Shown one piece after another: positions 33,937-44,025 of a stretch of DNA of 64,000 nucleotides. Source of the DNA: Tabrizicola aquatica (GTDB lineage: Bacteria; Pseudomonadota; Alphaproteobacteria; Rhodobacterales; Rhodobacteraceae). The notes below the pieces were generated by a model. That model did not search any database. It had not been told where the DNA came from and worked only from the letters and a program-made list of their open reading frames with translations. How positions within the stretch are numbered: position 1 is the stretch's first letter; each line of letters begins with the position of its first letter. A program made the position numbers and the translations under genes. The stretch lies in assembly GCF_002900975.1 (NCBI RefSeq), contig NZ_PJON01000004.1:297335-361334 (forward strand), given 5' to 3'.

Positions 33937-36900
33937 ATGAATTGGTTTGCGAAAGCCGCGATCACTGCGGCATTTGTCGGCATTTCCGGGTGGGTCTCGG
34001 CGCAAGAGCTGATTCCCGAGCGGCGGGTGGTCGTCACCCAGGACCAGGATCTGCCTGGCGGCGACATCGGCAGCGTGTTCGACACGACTATCGAGGCTTG
34101 CGAACGGGCCTGCCTGACGAACGCGCGTTGCACGGCCTATGTGTTCAATACCAGGAACGGGTCCTGCTTCGTGAAGAACAGCCCCGGCGAGGGCACGTTC
34201 TTTGCGGGCGCCTTCTCGGCCTATGTGATCGAGGCGGATGCGGGCATCCGGGCGGCGGCGGCGGAACGGCGGAAGGAATTGGCCTTCCTGCCCGACTGGG
34301 ACATCACGCCGGCCTTTGACCAGGCGCAGGGCCTGGGTCGCCAGCACGCCACCGGACCCTGGACAGCCGAAGAGCATCTTGCAGCCGCGGCCGAAGCGGA
34401 GGGACGCGGCGATTGGGCCGGGGCGGCGGCCTTTACGGGGGCGGCGCTGAACCTGACGGACGATGCGGCCACCTGGGGCGAATTTGCGCGGCGGCAGCTT
34501 GAAGCGGCGAAGGCGGACCAGAACCAGCAGTATTACTGGCTGGGTCAGGCGTTCTCGTCGTCGATCAACGCCTATCTGCGGGCCGAGAATCCGGCCCTGC
34601 GGCACACGATCCTGGTGGTGATGGGCGAGGTGCTGGAGCGGAACGGTCGCGGCCGGGATACCGTCAGCGCGCTGCGGCTGGCGCAGTCGTTGCAAGAGCG
34701 GGTCGATACGGCGGCGGCGCTGGATGACGCGATTGGCAAATACGGCTTCCGCATCGCCGAGACGCTGGTGCAGTCCGATCTGGCGCGTCCGCGGATCTGC
34801 GCCACGTTCAGCGAGGATCTGGTGGCTTCGGGCGTCGATTATTCGACCTTCGTGCAACTGAACGACGCGGGCCTGACGGTGGAAAACGGCGGCTGGCGGC
34901 AGCTTTGCGTGGCTGGGCTTGAGCACGGCAAGCGCTATAGCGTGACTTTCCGCGAGGGGCTTCCGGCCGCCGACGGTCAGACCATGGCGAAGTCGGTCGA
35001 GATCACGCAATACGTCCGCGACCGCGCGCCGGGGGTGAAATTCCCCGGCCGGGGTTATGTGCTGCCGAAGGCGGGCGATCCCGCGCTGCCGGTCGAGACG
35101 GTGAACACCGAAAAGCTGGACCTGACGCTGTATCGCGTGACCGACCGGAACCTGTTGCGCTCGGTCCAGGACTATTATTTCGGCGCGCCGATCAACGTCT
35201 ATTCCGAGGAATACTTCGCCGACACCGTGGGCGAAAGCCTCTGGACCGGGACCGCCACCGTAAGCCAAGAGGTGAACAAGGACGTCACCACCCGCCTGCC
35301 GATGGGTGAGGCGCTGGAGGGGCTGCCGGCGGGCATCTATGCCTTGAAGGCCGCTGTGCCTGGGGTGGACCCCTATACGATTGCGCCCGCCTGGCAGTGG
35401 TTCGTGATTTCGGATCTTGGCGTCACCACGATGACCGGGGTTGACGGGCTGCATGTCTTTGTCCGGTCCCTTGGGACAGCGGGCGCCAAGCCGGGCGTGA
35501 CGGTGGAACTCTTGAACCGGGCCAATACGGTGCTGGGGACGGCGACGACGGATGACCAGGGCTATGCCCGGTTCGACGCGGGCCTGACGCGGGGGACGGG
35601 TGGCAGTGCGCCAGCGATGGTGGTGGTGAAGGAAGCCGATCAAGACATCGCCTTCCTGTCGCTGACCGACCCGGAGTTCGATCTGTCCGACCGTGGGGTC
35701 GAGGGCCGCGAGGCGGCTCCTCCCGTGGACCTGTTCGTGACGACCGACCGTGGGGCCTATCGCGCCGGCGAAACGGTGTATGTGACCGCGCTGGCACGGG
35801 ATGCGCAACAGGCGGCGGTCGAGGGCTTGCCGCTGACGGCGGTCTGGAAACGGCCCGACGGTGTTGAATACGCCCGGGCGGTCGTAAACGATTGGGGCGG
35901 CGGCTACGTCTTTACGCAGGTCATCGCCGAGAGCGCCCCGCGCGGGGTCTGGCGGCTGGAGATGTTCGCCGACCTGGAAGCCCCGGCGCTGACATCCAGG
36001 ACCTTTCTGGTCGAGGATTTTCTGCCCGAGCGCATCGACTTTGACCTGACGCTAGCGGACACGCCGCTGTCGGTTGGGGCTGCGTCGGCGGTCGATCTGA
36101 CCGTGGCCGCGCGCTATCTGTTCGGCGCGCCGGGCGCGGGACTTGCGATCGAGGGCGAAGTTCTCTTGCGCGCTTCCGAGGGGCTGGAGGCTTTCCCCGG
36201 CTATGTCTTTGGACGCCATGACCAGCCGTTCAGCGCGCAGATGACCGCGTTGGAGGGCGGCGCGACGGATGAGGCGGGCAATGCGGTGATCCCGGTCACC
36301 CTGCCGCAGGTCGAGGACCCGCATCGCCCGCTGGAGGCACGGGTGACGGTGCGCGTGGCCGAAGGCTCGGGTCGTCCGGTCGAGCGGTCGGTGACCAAGG
36401 CGGTCACGTCGGCCGAAGCGATGATCGGGGTGAAGCCGATGTTCGACGGCGTCGCACCCGAGGGCGGCGAAGCACGGTTCCAGATCATCGCGGTCGATGC
36501 CCGCGAGGCCTTGGTGGGTCTGCCGGTGAAGTGGACGGTAAGCCGGGTGGAATACGATTACCAGTGGTATCAAAGCTATGGCAACTGGAGTTGGGAGCCT
36601 GTGGTCAGCCGGTCGGTGGTGGCCGAGGGTGAAGCCACGCTTGGCACCGCTCCGGTCGAGGTTGCGGCGGATGTCACATGGGGGACCTATGAGGTTCTGG
36701 TGACCGCCGCGGATGGCGGAAAAGCCGCCACGTCGATGGAGTTCTATGCAGGCTGGTATGCGCCGGCCGACGCCTCGGCGACGCCTGACACGCTGGAACT
36801 GTCGCTGGACAAGCCGGCCTACAAGCCCGGGGACACCGCGACGCTGCGGATCGTGCCCCGCGCGGCGGGGACGGCGCTGGTGACGGTTCTGTCGAACCGG

Positions 36901-39384
36901 CTGGTGGCCATGCAGGCGGTGGAGGTGAAGGAAGGCGAGAACCTGATCCAGCTTCCCGTGACCGATGAATGGGGCGCGGGGGTCTATGTGACCGCCACGG
37001 TCCTGCGGCCGATGGACGTGGCGGCTGGGCGGAACCCGGCGCGGGCGCTGGGGCTGACCCATGCCAGCATTGACCCGGGTGCGCGGGCCTTGACCGCGAC
37101 CGTCGAGATGGCGGCAGAGGCAGCGCCGCGCGGGCCACTGGACGTGGCGGTGAAGGTCGAGGGCGTGGCGGCTGGCGAGACCGCCTATGTCACTATCGCT
37201 GCGGTGGACGTTGGCATCCTGAACCTGACCGGGTTCGAGGCCCCCGATCCGCAGGCGCATTACTTCGGCCAGCGACGGTTGGGCGTCGGCATCCGCGACA
37301 TCTATGGCCGGCTGATCGACGGACTGAACGGCGCGACCGGAGAGGTCCGATCGGGCGGGGATGCGGGCGCGCAGGCACGGTTGCAGGCGCCGCCCCCCAC
37401 AGAGGAACTGGTGGCCTATTTCACCGGCCCGGTGGAAGTGGGCGCGGACGGCTATGCGCGGGCAAGCTTTGACCTGCCCAGCTTTAACGGGACGGTGAAG
37501 GTGATGGCGGTGGCCTGGTCGAAAACCGGGGTCGGCCAGGCCAGCGCCGACGTGCTGGTGCGCGATCCGGTGGTCGTGACAGCCTCGGTCCCGCGCTTCC
37601 TGTCGCCGGGCGATACGTCGCGGTTGCTGCTGGAAGTGGTCCATGCCACCGGTCCGTCGGGCCGGATGAGCCTGGACGTGACGGCCAACGGGTTGTCCTT
37701 GGGCGAGGTGCCCTCGGGCTTTGACCTTGGGGACAAGGCCAAGGCGGTGTTTGAGGTGCCGCTGACAGCGGGGGCGGTCGGGGTGCAGACCGTCGACATT
37801 TCCCTGACCACGCCGGACGGCAAGGTGCTGGATAAGACGCTGACCATCCCGGTGCAGGTGAACGACCCTGAGGTCGCTCGGATCACACGGCTGGAGTTGG
37901 CCAGCGGCCAGAGCTTCACCTTTGACGGCGATGTCTTTGCGGGGCTGGTCCCGGGGTCGGGCAAGGCAACGATGGCGGTCGGCCCGATCGCCCGTCTGAA
38001 CGCTCCGGGCCTTTTGGCGGCGCTGGACCGCTATCCCTATGGCTGCACCGAGCAGATGACCAGCCGGGCGCTGCCGCTGCTGTACTTCGATGAAGTGGCA
38101 CGCGTGATGGACCTGAAGGGTGCCGAAAACATCCAGCAGCGCATCGACGAGGCGGTGGTGGAGATCCTGGCAAACCAGGCCGCCAGCGGGGGCTTCGGTC
38201 TGTGGGGCGCCTATGACGGCGACTTCTGGCTGGACGCCTATGTCACCGACTTCCTGAGCCGGGCCAAGGCGCAGGGCTATCAGGTGCCGGACCTGGCGTT
38301 CCGCAACGCGCTGGCGAACCTGCGCAATCAGGTGAACTATGCGCCGGAGTTCAGCGCCGAGACCAACGGCGGTGGCGAGGCGCTGGCCTATGCGCTGATG
38401 GTGCTGGCGCGTGAGGGCGCGGCGGCTATCGGGGACCTGCGCTACTATGCGGATGTGAAGGCGGACGATTTCGCCACGCCGCTGGCGCAGGCGCAGCTGG
38501 CGGCGGCCTTGGCGTCATATGGCGACCAGACCCGGGCGGATGCATTGTTCCGCAAGGCGGCAGCGAAACTGGCCGCGCAAGAGGCCGCGACGGGCCAGAT
38601 CTGGCGGGTGGACTATGGCACGCGCTACCGCGATGCGGCGGCGCTTTTGACGCTGGCGGTCGAGGCCGGAAGCCAGGCCGTGGACCGTGAGGCGCTGACG
38701 GATCGGCTGGCGGCGCAGGGCACGAACTTGTCCACCCAAGAGGCGACCTGGGCGCTGCTGGCCACCAACGCGCTGATCGACCGGCCGGGCGCCGAGGGGG
38801 TGACCATCGACGGCCAACCTGCAGACGGCCCCCTGGTGCGAGTGCTTGATGCAGGGTCGGTGACCCCGGTGGTGGTAAGGAATGACGGGCCGGATACCAC
38901 GGTCACGGTCACGACTTACGGCGTGCCGGCGGACCCTGAACCGGCGGGCGGTAACGGCTATGCCATCACCCGCAGCTACTTTACGATGGCGGGCGATCCG
39001 GTGGCGCTGGACAGTGTGACGGCCGGCACGCGGCTGGTGACGGTCCTGGAGATCACCCCCTTCAGCTATGGCGAGGCACGGCTGATGGTCAGCGATCCGC
39101 TTCCGGCGGGTTTCGAGATCGACAACCCGAACCTGATGTCCGCAGGCTCGACCTCGGAGCTGTCATGGCTGGACACGATACAGGACGTGGCCCATGCCGA
39201 GTTCCGGCAAGACCGCTTCCTGACGGCAATCGACTGGCGCTCCGACCAGCCGTTCCGCCTGGCCTATGTGGTGCGCGCCGTCAGCCCGGGCACTTTCCAC
39301 CACCCGGCAGCCTTGGTCGAGGACATGTATCGCCCGGATTTCCGGGCGCGCAGCGAGACGGGCGCGCTGACGATCCTGCCGTGA
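33937..39384 (+). CDS. Bacterial alpha-2-macroglobulin with N-terminal PAN/apple domain
   Basis: The 1815-residue periplasmic protein has a signal peptide (MNWFAKAAITAAFVGISGWV), a Cys-paired PAN domain (about 28-85, GSVFDTTIEACERACLTNAR), then macroglobulin domains with the MG1/bait region, and a thioester domain with YGCTEQM; Cys1370 and the Gln three residues on are the CxEQ pair that forms the reactive thioester. Such proteins trap proteases that breach the outer membrane. GGAGG at 9 nt before ATG 33937 decides the start, well inside a longer open frame. pbpC follows after 91 nt, the classical pairing of protease trap and peptidoglycan repair. Confidence 0.95.
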   Translation: MNWFAKAAITAAFVGISGWVSAQELIPERRVVVTQDQDLPGGDIGSVFDTTIEACERACLTNARCTAYVFNTRNGSCFVKNSPGEGTFFAGAFSAYVIEADAGIRAAAAERRKELAFLPDWDITPAFDQAQGLGRQHATGPWTAEEHLAAAAEAEGRGDWAGAAAFTGAALNLTDDAATWGEFARRQLEAAKADQNQQYYWLGQAFSSSINAYLRAENPALRHTILVVMGEVLERNGRGRDTVSALRLAQSLQERVDTAAALDDAIGKYGFRIAETLVQSDLARPRICATFSEDLVASGVDYSTFVQLNDAGLTVENGGWRQLCVAGLEHGKRYSVTFREGLPAADGQTMAKSVEITQYVRDRAPGVKFPGRGYVLPKAGDPALPVETVNTEKLDLTLYRVTDRNLLRSVQDYYFGAPINVYSEEYFADTVGESLWTGTATVSQEVNKDVTTRLPMGEALEGLPAGIYALKAAVPGVDPYTIAPAWQWFVISDLGVTTMTGVDGLHVFVRSLGTAGAKPGVTVELLNRANTVLGTATTDDQGYARFDAGLTRGTGGSAPAMVVVKEADQDIAFLSLTDPEFDLSDRGVEGREAAPPVDLFVTTDRGAYRAGETVYVTALARDAQQAAVEGLPLTAVWKRPDGVEYARAVVNDWGGGYVFTQVIAESAPRGVWRLEMFADLEAPALTSRTFLVEDFLPERIDFDLTLADTPLSVGAASAVDLTVAARYLFGAPGAGLAIEGEVLLRASEGLEAFPGYVFGRHDQPFSAQMTALEGGATDEAGNAVIPVTLPQVEDPHRPLEARVTVRVAEGSGRPVERSVTKAVTSAEAMIGVKPMFDGVAPEGGEARFQIIAVDAREALVGLPVKWTVSRVEYDYQWYQSYGNWSWEPVVSRSVVAEGEATLGTAPVEVAADVTWGTYEVLVTAADGGKAATSMEFYAGWYAPADASATPDTLELSLDKPAYKPGDTATLRIVPRAAGTALVTVLSNRLVAMQAVEVKEGENLIQLPVTDEWGAGVYVTATVLRPMDVAAGRNPARALGLTHASIDPGARALTATVEMAAEAAPRGPLDVAVKVEGVAAGETAYVTIAAVDVGILNLTGFEAPDPQAHYFGQRRLGVGIRDIYGRLIDGLNGATGEVRSGGDAGAQARLQAPPPTEELVAYFTGPVEVGADGYARASFDLPSFNGTVKVMAVAWSKTGVGQASADVLVRDPVVVTASVPRFLSPGDTSRLLLEVVHATGPSGRMSLDVTANGLSLGEVPSGFDLGDKAKAVFEVPLTAGAVGVQTVDISLTTPDGKVLDKTLTIPVQVNDPEVARITRLELASGQSFTFDGDVFAGLVPGSGKATMAVGPIARLNAPGLLAALDRYPYGCTEQMTSRALPLLYFDEVARVMDLKGAENIQQRIDEAVVEILANQAASGGFGLWGAYDGDFWLDAYVTDFLSRAKAQGYQVPDLAFRNALANLRNQVNYAPEFSAETNGGGEALAYALMVLAREGAAAIGDLRYYADVKADDFATPLAQAQLAAALASYGDQTRADALFRKAAAKLAAQEAATGQIWRVDYGTRYRDAAALLTLAVEAGSQAVDREALTDRLAAQGTNLSTQEATWALLATNALIDRPGAEGVTIDGQPADGPLVRVLDAGSVTPVVVRNDGPDTTVTVTTYGVPADPEPAGGNGYAITRSYFTMAGDPVALDSVTAGTRLVTVLEITPFSYGEARLMVSDPLPAGFEIDNPNLMSAGSTSELSWLDTIQDVAHAEFRQDRFLTAIDWRSDQPFRLAYVVRAVSPGTFHHPAALVEDMYRPDFRARSETGALTILP

Positions 39385-39406
39385 CCGGGCTGCGCCAAGC
39401 AGACGT

Positions 39407-39428
39407 ACCCCCTTCTGCGGAGGGGGGT
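39407..39428. repeat. Hairpin between the macroglobulin gene and pbpC
   Basis: ACCCCCTT...GGAGGGGGGT pair around a short CTGC loop. It may terminate part of the transcripts or protect the mRNA end of the macroglobulin gene. There is no T-run. Confidence 0.4.
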
Positions 39429-39470
39429 GCGGATGGCCTTCCTGGGTCACGTCGCGTCGGGGACGAAGGC

Positions 39471-39499
39471 GAGGAGTGCACGAAGTGCTCGACGAGCAG
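39471..39499. repeat. Interspersed palindrome GCTCGTCGA...CTCCTC, copy 2 (reverse)
   Basis: On the minus strand it reads GCTCGTCGAGCACTTCGTGC followed by ACTCCTC, the same as copy 1 at 5385 but with one base lost in the stem. It overlaps the possible pbpC GTG starts, so the first residues of PbpC may be read from repeat sequence. Confidence 0.75.
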
Positions 39500-41548
39500 C
39501 CCAGGGTGATCCGCGCGCGGTGGCTGGTGGCCCTTGTCCTGGGCCTATGGCTGGCTGGCCTGGGCCGTGACCGGTTCGACGCCTGGATCGATGCGACGGT
39601 CCTGCCGCCGCTGGTGGTCGCGACCTCGATCGAAGTGCTGGACCGCAATGGCGCATTGTTGCGGGCCTTTACGGTGGCGGACGGCCGCTGGCGCCTGGCC
39701 CTGCCGCCCGACAAGGTCGACCCGCTGTATCTGGAGATGCTGCTGGCCTATGAGGACAAGCGTTTTCGCAGGCATCAGGGCGTGGACGCGCGGTCGATGC
39801 TGCGGGCGGTCGTGCAGGCGCTGTGGAACGGGCGCGTGGTTTCCGGCGGTTCGACCCTGACCATGCAGGTCGCCCGCCTGCTGGAAGAGGGCACGACGGG
39901 CCAGGTTGCGGGGAAGTTGCGCCAGATGCGGGTTGCGCTGGCGCTGGAGCGGCGGCTGTCCAAGGACCAGATCCTGCAGCTTTACTTGCACCTGGCGCCG
40001 TTCGGCGGAAACCTTGAGGGGGTCCGTGCCGCCTCGATCAGCTATTTCGGCAAGGAGCCGCGCCGTTTGACCCCGGCCGAAGCGGCCCTGCTGGTGGCGA
40101 TCCCGCAGTCCCCCGAAAGCCGTCGCCCCGACCGAGCCGCCGACCGGGCCGAGGCTGCGCGCAACCGGGTCCTGGCCCGTGTCGTGTCCGAAGGGGTGGT
40201 CGAACCCGACGAGGCGGAAGCAGCCCTGCGCGAGGCGGTTCCGGGGCTGCGCAAACCCTTTCCCGCGCTGGCACCGCATCTGGCCGACCGGGCAAGGGCC
40301 GAGCTGCCGACTGCGCCGTTTCACATCCTGACTTTGGATGGCGCCCTGCAAGGAACGCTGGAGACCCTTGCGTTGGAATCAGTGGCAGGCCGCGGAGAGC
40401 AGTTGCAGGTCGCGATCCTGGTCGCGGACCACGCCTCGGGCGAGATCCTGGCCAGCGTGGGGTCGGCGGGATATCGGGCCGATCTGCGGCAGGGCTTCGT
40501 CGACATGACGCAGGCCCTGCGCTCGCCGGGATCGACGCTGAAACCATTGGTCTATGCGCTGGCGTTCGACGAGGGGCTCGCCCATCCCGAGACGATGATC
40601 GACGACCGGCCGATGACCTTCGGCACCTATGCGCCGCAGAATTTCGACCGGTTGTATCGCGGCACCATCCGCCTGCGCGAAGCGTTGCAGCTTTCGCTCA
40701 ACATCCCGGTGGTACAACTGACCGAGGCGCTGGGGCCAGCCCGACTGATCTCGGCAATGGAGAAGGCCGGGATGCGGCCGGTGTTTCCCGGCAACCAGCC
40801 TGGCCTGGCGATTGCCCTGGGCGGCGTCGGCGTCAGCCTGACCGACATGGTCCAGCTTTACGCGGCCATCGCGCGGGGTGGGGTGGCACGGCCCCTGTCC
40901 TGGCGGCGCGACGCGGGCGGGCCAGAGGGGCAGCGCGTAATCTCGCAGGTGGCCGCCTGGCAGGTCGGCGATATTCTGGCCGGCCTGGCCCCACCGCCAG
41001 GGGCGCCGCCCAACCGGCTGGCCTACAAGACCGGGACGTCCTACGGGCACCGCGATGCCTGGGCGATCGGCTTTGACGGCAAGCATGTGATCGGGGTCTG
41101 GATGGGCCGCGCGGATGGCACGCCGGTGCCCGGGGCCTTTGGGGCGGACGTGGCAGCGCCGGTGCTGTTCCAGGCGTTCAACCGGTTGAAACGCGAGCTT
41201 GATCCGCAGGGCGCGGCGCCGGCTGCGACTCTGCTGGTCGCCAATTCAGAACTGCCGCAACCCCTGCAGCGCTTCCGGTCGCGGTCAGCGGCCTTTGGCC
41301 CCGAGGCGGATGCGCCAGCCGTGGCCTTCCCGCCCGATGGCGCAGAGGTTGAACTGCTGGCGGCAGGGCTGAAGGTCCGGGTGACCGGAGGAACCGCACC
41401 CTTTACCTGGCTGGCTGATGGGGTGCCGGTGCTGGTCGGTCTGGAATCGCGCGAGGCGATGCTGGCCCTGCCCGGCGCCGGTTTCGTGACGCTGAGCGTT
41501 ATCGACGCCGAGGGCCGGTCGGCGCGGTCACAGGTGCGCGTTCGGTAG
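39476..41548 (+). CDS. pbpC: Penicillin-binding protein 1C (bifunctional glycosyltransferase/transpeptidase)
   Basis: The 690-residue inner-membrane protein has one N-terminal anchor (WLVALVLGLWLAGLG), a GT51 domain with AYEDKRFRRHQGVDARS and GGSTLTMQVARLL, a transpeptidase domain with SPGSTLKPLVYA (active Ser), SLNIP and KTGTS, and a BiPBP_C-type C-terminal domain. It polymerises and cross-links peptidoglycan. Start is unsure: GTG codons at 39476, 39485 and 39506 are in frame, the first two inside an interspersed repeat. The stop TAG lies inside a GTAGG palindrome. Linkage to the macroglobulin gene is conserved in many bacteria. Confidence 0.94.
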   Translation: MHEVLDEQPRVIRARWLVALVLGLWLAGLGRDRFDAWIDATVLPPLVVATSIEVLDRNGALLRAFTVADGRWRLALPPDKVDPLYLEMLLAYEDKRFRRHQGVDARSMLRAVVQALWNGRVVSGGSTLTMQVARLLEEGTTGQVAGKLRQMRVALALERRLSKDQILQLYLHLAPFGGNLEGVRAASISYFGKEPRRLTPAEAALLVAIPQSPESRRPDRAADRAEAARNRVLARVVSEGVVEPDEAEAALREAVPGLRKPFPALAPHLADRARAELPTAPFHILTLDGALQGTLETLALESVAGRGEQLQVAILVADHASGEILASVGSAGYRADLRQGFVDMTQALRSPGSTLKPLVYALAFDEGLAHPETMIDDRPMTFGTYAPQNFDRLYRGTIRLREALQLSLNIPVVQLTEALGPARLISAMEKAGMRPVFPGNQPGLAIALGGVGVSLTDMVQLYAAIARGGVARPLSWRRDAGGPEGQRVISQVAAWQVGDILAGLAPPPGAPPNRLAYKTGTSYGHRDAWAIGFDGKHVIGVWMGRADGTPVPGAFGADVAAPVLFQAFNRLKRELDPQGAAPAATLLVANSELPQPLQRFRSRSAAFGPEADAPAVAFPPDGAEVELLAAGLKVRVTGGTAPFTWLADGVPVLVGLESREAMLALPGAGFVTLSVIDAEGRSARSQVRVR

Positions 41549-41572
41549 GGTGCGTGCAAGCACGTACCCTAC
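41545..41572. terminator. GTAGGGTG-type palindrome ending pbpC and the thiolase gene
   Basis: GTAGGGTGCGTG, a CAAG loop and CACGTACCCTAC form a long stem-loop. It contains the TAG stop of pbpC and lies 7 nt from the convergent thiolase stop, so it probably acts as a two-way terminator and shows how the repeat family can provide stop codons. Confidence 0.75.
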
Positions 41573-41579
41573 GGACCTT

Positions 41580-42737
41580 TCAGGCGCGCTCGATGGCCAA
41601 GGCGATCCCTTGGCCGCCACCGATGCACATGGTGATCAAAGCGGTGCGGCCGCCGGTCCGTTCCAGCTCGTGCAGGGCCTTCACCACCAGGATTGCACCG
41701 GTTGCGCCGACCGGATGGCCCAGGGCAATCGCCCCGCCATTCGGGTTCACGCGGGCCGGGTCCAGGTCCAGCGCCCGGGAGACGGCAAGGGCCTGGGCGG
41801 CGAAGGCCTCATTCGATTCCACCACGTCGAAAGATTGCGGCGTGACGCCAAGCTTTCGGCACAGTGCCTGCACGGCAGGGATCGGGCCAAGCCCCATGAC
41901 CTTTGGGTCCACCCCGGCCAGCGCATAGCCCATGATCCGGGCGCGGCTGCCCTTGGCGCTGCGCGAAAGAACCAACGCCGCCGCGCCATCATTGATGCCC
42001 GAGGCATTGCCAGCGGTCACCGTGCCCTCCTTCTGAAAGGCGGGGCGCAAGCCGGCAAGCGCCTCGGCGCTGGTGGCCTTTGGATGTTCGTCGGTGGCGA
42101 AAGTCACCGGACCCTTCTTCCCGCCGATCTCGATGGGAACGATCTGGTCCGCGAACCGGCCCTCGGCAATCGCCCGGGCGGCGCGGGTCTGGCTTTCCAG
42201 CGCAAAGGCATCCTGCTCTTCGCGGCTGATGCCGTGCTGCGCGGCCACGTTCTCGGCCGTCACGCCCATGTGGCCCGTGCCAAAGGGGCACGTCAACGCA
42301 CCGGTCATCATGTCAAGCGCGCGGGTGTCACCCATCTTCTGCCCAAAGCGCGCGGCGGGCAGGATATAGGGCGAGCGGCTCATGCACTCGGCCCCGCCCG
42401 CCAGCGCCATCTCGGCATCGCCCAGCATCAGGACCTGGACGGCCGAGACCACCGCCTGCGCGCCAGAGCCGCAGAGGCGGTTGACGTTCATCGCCGGGGT
42501 CGTCTCGGGGATGCCGGCGTTCATCGCCATGACGCGGCTGAGATACATGTCGCGAGGTTCGGTGTTGATGACATGGCCCATGACGACCTGGCCGATCCGG
42601 GCACCCTCGACCCCTGCGCGGGCCAATGCCGCCTTGGCCGCCGTGGTTGCGATGTCGATGGGCGGCAGGGCGGCAAGCGCGCCGCCAAAGCCACCGATGG
42701 CGGTGCGGGCAGCGGAAAGGATGTGGATATCGGTCAT
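41580..42737 (-). CDS. Acetyl-CoA acetyltransferase (thiolase II type)
   Basis: The 385-residue thiolase has active-site Cys89 in [11 protein letters not shown], the [14 protein letters not shown] motif with the catalytic His, and the second Cys in CIGGGQGIA. It carries out acetyl-CoA condensation or thiolytic cleavage, for polyhydroxybutyrate synthesis or fatty acid and aromatic breakdown. GGAGG precedes the ATG at 42737; the 61 residues upstream in frame have no homology. No phaB neighbour is seen, so the pathway is open. Confidence 0.94.
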   Translation of the reverse strand: MTDIHILSAARTAIGGFGGALAALPPIDIATTAAKAALARAGVEGARIGQVVMGHVINTEPRDMYLSRVMAMNAGIPETTPAMNVNRLCGSGAQAVVSAVQVLMLGDAEMALAGGAECMSRSPYILPAARFGQKMGDTRALDMMTGALTCPFGTGHMGVTAENVAAQHGISREEQDAFALESQTRAARAIAEGRFADQIVPIEIGGKKGPVTFATDEHPKATSAEALAGLRPAFQKEGTVTAGNASGINDGAAALVLSRSAKGSRARIMGYALAGVDPKVMGLGPIPAVQALCRKLGVTPQSFDVVESNEAFAAQALAVSRALDLDPARVNPNGGAIALGHPVGATGAILVVKALHELERTGGRTALITMCIGGGQGIALAIERA

Positions 42738-42867
42738 GGGGGCCTCCGGCTTTTGCCGCCCATCATGCACCAATCCCGGTCCCTTGCCGAGACGACGTGG
42801 CGTCACGGCCGCCATTGACAGTGCCCGATGACCGGAGGATGGGAGGCGGACCAGCAGGAGGCCCGCC

Positions 42868-43968
42868 TTGAAAGACCTGATCCGCGCCCATGCGGGGCTT
42901 TTGTTCGCCGGTGTGGCCACCTTCGTGATGATGGGTGCCGGGCAATCGCTTTATGGGCCCGCCTTGCCGGCCTTTTCGCGCATCTTCGCCGTCAGCGAGG
43001 CGCAGGCGGGTGTCCTGGTCTCGGCGCATTGGGTGGGCTGCTTTGTTGGCGTGGCACTCATGTATGTGCGCGGGGGCGGCATCACGCCACGCCATGCCCT
43101 GGCGGCCATGGCCCTGGGCGCGGCGGGGGTCGCGGCATTGGCAGGCTGGTGGGCCACGGTGGCCGGAGCGGTGGTGTTCGGCCTTGGCTATGGGTTGTCC
43201 ACGGCAGTGTTCAACCCACGCGTCTTGCGGGCCTTCGGCACGCGCGGCCCGTCGATGTTGAGCCTGCTGAACGCGACCTTCGGCGTCGGTGCGATTGCGG
43301 CGCCGTTGATCTTCGTCGCCCTTGGCAGCGATCCGCGGTGGTCCTTCGGCCTGACGGCAGCCCTGGCCGCCGTGATCTGGCTGTTCGCCGGCGCGGCGGG
43401 TCGCGAAGGCGCGGCGCCCACGGGCGAGGCCCGCGCCTTCCGGCCGCATTGGGGGATCATGGCCTTTGGTGCCGTGGCCATCGGACTGGAGGCCTGCCTG
43501 ATCGGGTTGGGCCCGACGGCCCTGATCCGCGCCGGCATCACCGAGGCCAGGGCGGCCGAGCTTCTGTCTGCCTTTTTCGTCGTGTTCCTGGTCGCGCGGG
43601 TGGTGCTGATCTTCGTGGCCCACCGGATCGCGCCCTTCCTGTTGTTCACCGGCGCCGTTGCGGTAACGGCCCTATGCGCCCTGGGTGCCGTCTTCCTGTC
43701 GCCGGCCCTGTTCTTCGTGGCCATCGGCGCGCCGGCGGGGCTGTTCTTCCCGGGCTTCTATGTCACCGCCAGCGGCAAGATGGGCGACGATATCCGGGTG
43801 CCGCCGACGATCATCGCCTCGGGCCTTGTCGGGGGCATCGGCGCGCCGCTGATGTTGGCGCCGCTGATGGCCAACATGGGAGAGCGGGGGTTCTTCTGGA
43901 TCCTGGCAGGCGTCACACTGGCGCTGACAGCGGCGGCGCTGATGTCCCTGCGGCACATGCGGGTGTGA
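42868..43968 (+). CDS. MFS transporter
   Basis: The 366-residue protein has about 11-12 membrane segments, with [20 protein letters not shown] in the first loop and [20 protein letters not shown]. It starts at TTG: AGGAGG lies 7 nt upstream of the TTG at 42868 and no ATG or GTG has a comparable site. The general shape is that of sugar or drug transporters of the Gal-permease/FucP-like group; the substrate is unknown. It is divergent from the thiolase gene, 130 bp apart, and followed by two perfect hairpins. Confidence 0.87.
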   Translation: MKDLIRAHAGLLFAGVATFVMMGAGQSLYGPALPAFSRIFAVSEAQAGVLVSAHWVGCFVGVALMYVRGGGITPRHALAAMALGAAGVAALAGWWATVAGAVVFGLGYGLSTAVFNPRVLRAFGTRGPSMLSLLNATFGVGAIAAPLIFVALGSDPRWSFGLTAALAAVIWLFAGAAGREGAAPTGEARAFRPHWGIMAFGAVAIGLEACLIGLGPTALIRAGITEARAAELLSAFFVVFLVARVVLIFVAHRIAPFLLFTGAVAVTALCALGAVFLSPALFFVAIGAPAGLFFPGFYVTASGKMGDDIRVPPTIIASGLVGGIGAPLMLAPLMANMGERGFFWILAGVTLALTAAALMSLRHMRV

Positions 43969-43974
43969 CCACGG

Positions 43975-44020
43975 CGGAATTCTGCAGAAGAATTCCGGTG
44001 CGGAAATCGTGCGATTTCCG
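43975..44020. terminator. Two adjacent perfect hairpins between convergent genes
   Basis: CGGAATTCT-GCAGA-AGAATTCCG (9-bp stem, 43975-43997) and CGGAAATCG-TG-CGATTTCCG (9-bp stem, 44001-44020) lie back to back, 6 nt after the MFS stop and 5 nt from the DUF2585 stop. They probably terminate both transcripts. Confidence 0.7.
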
Positions 44021-44025
44021 GGGGT

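Noticed and set aside
33755..34133. Extension of the hybrid kinase by 126 codons
   Set aside because: This would overlap the start of the macroglobulin gene on the other strand and adds no recognisable domain; a start near 33755 is simpler.
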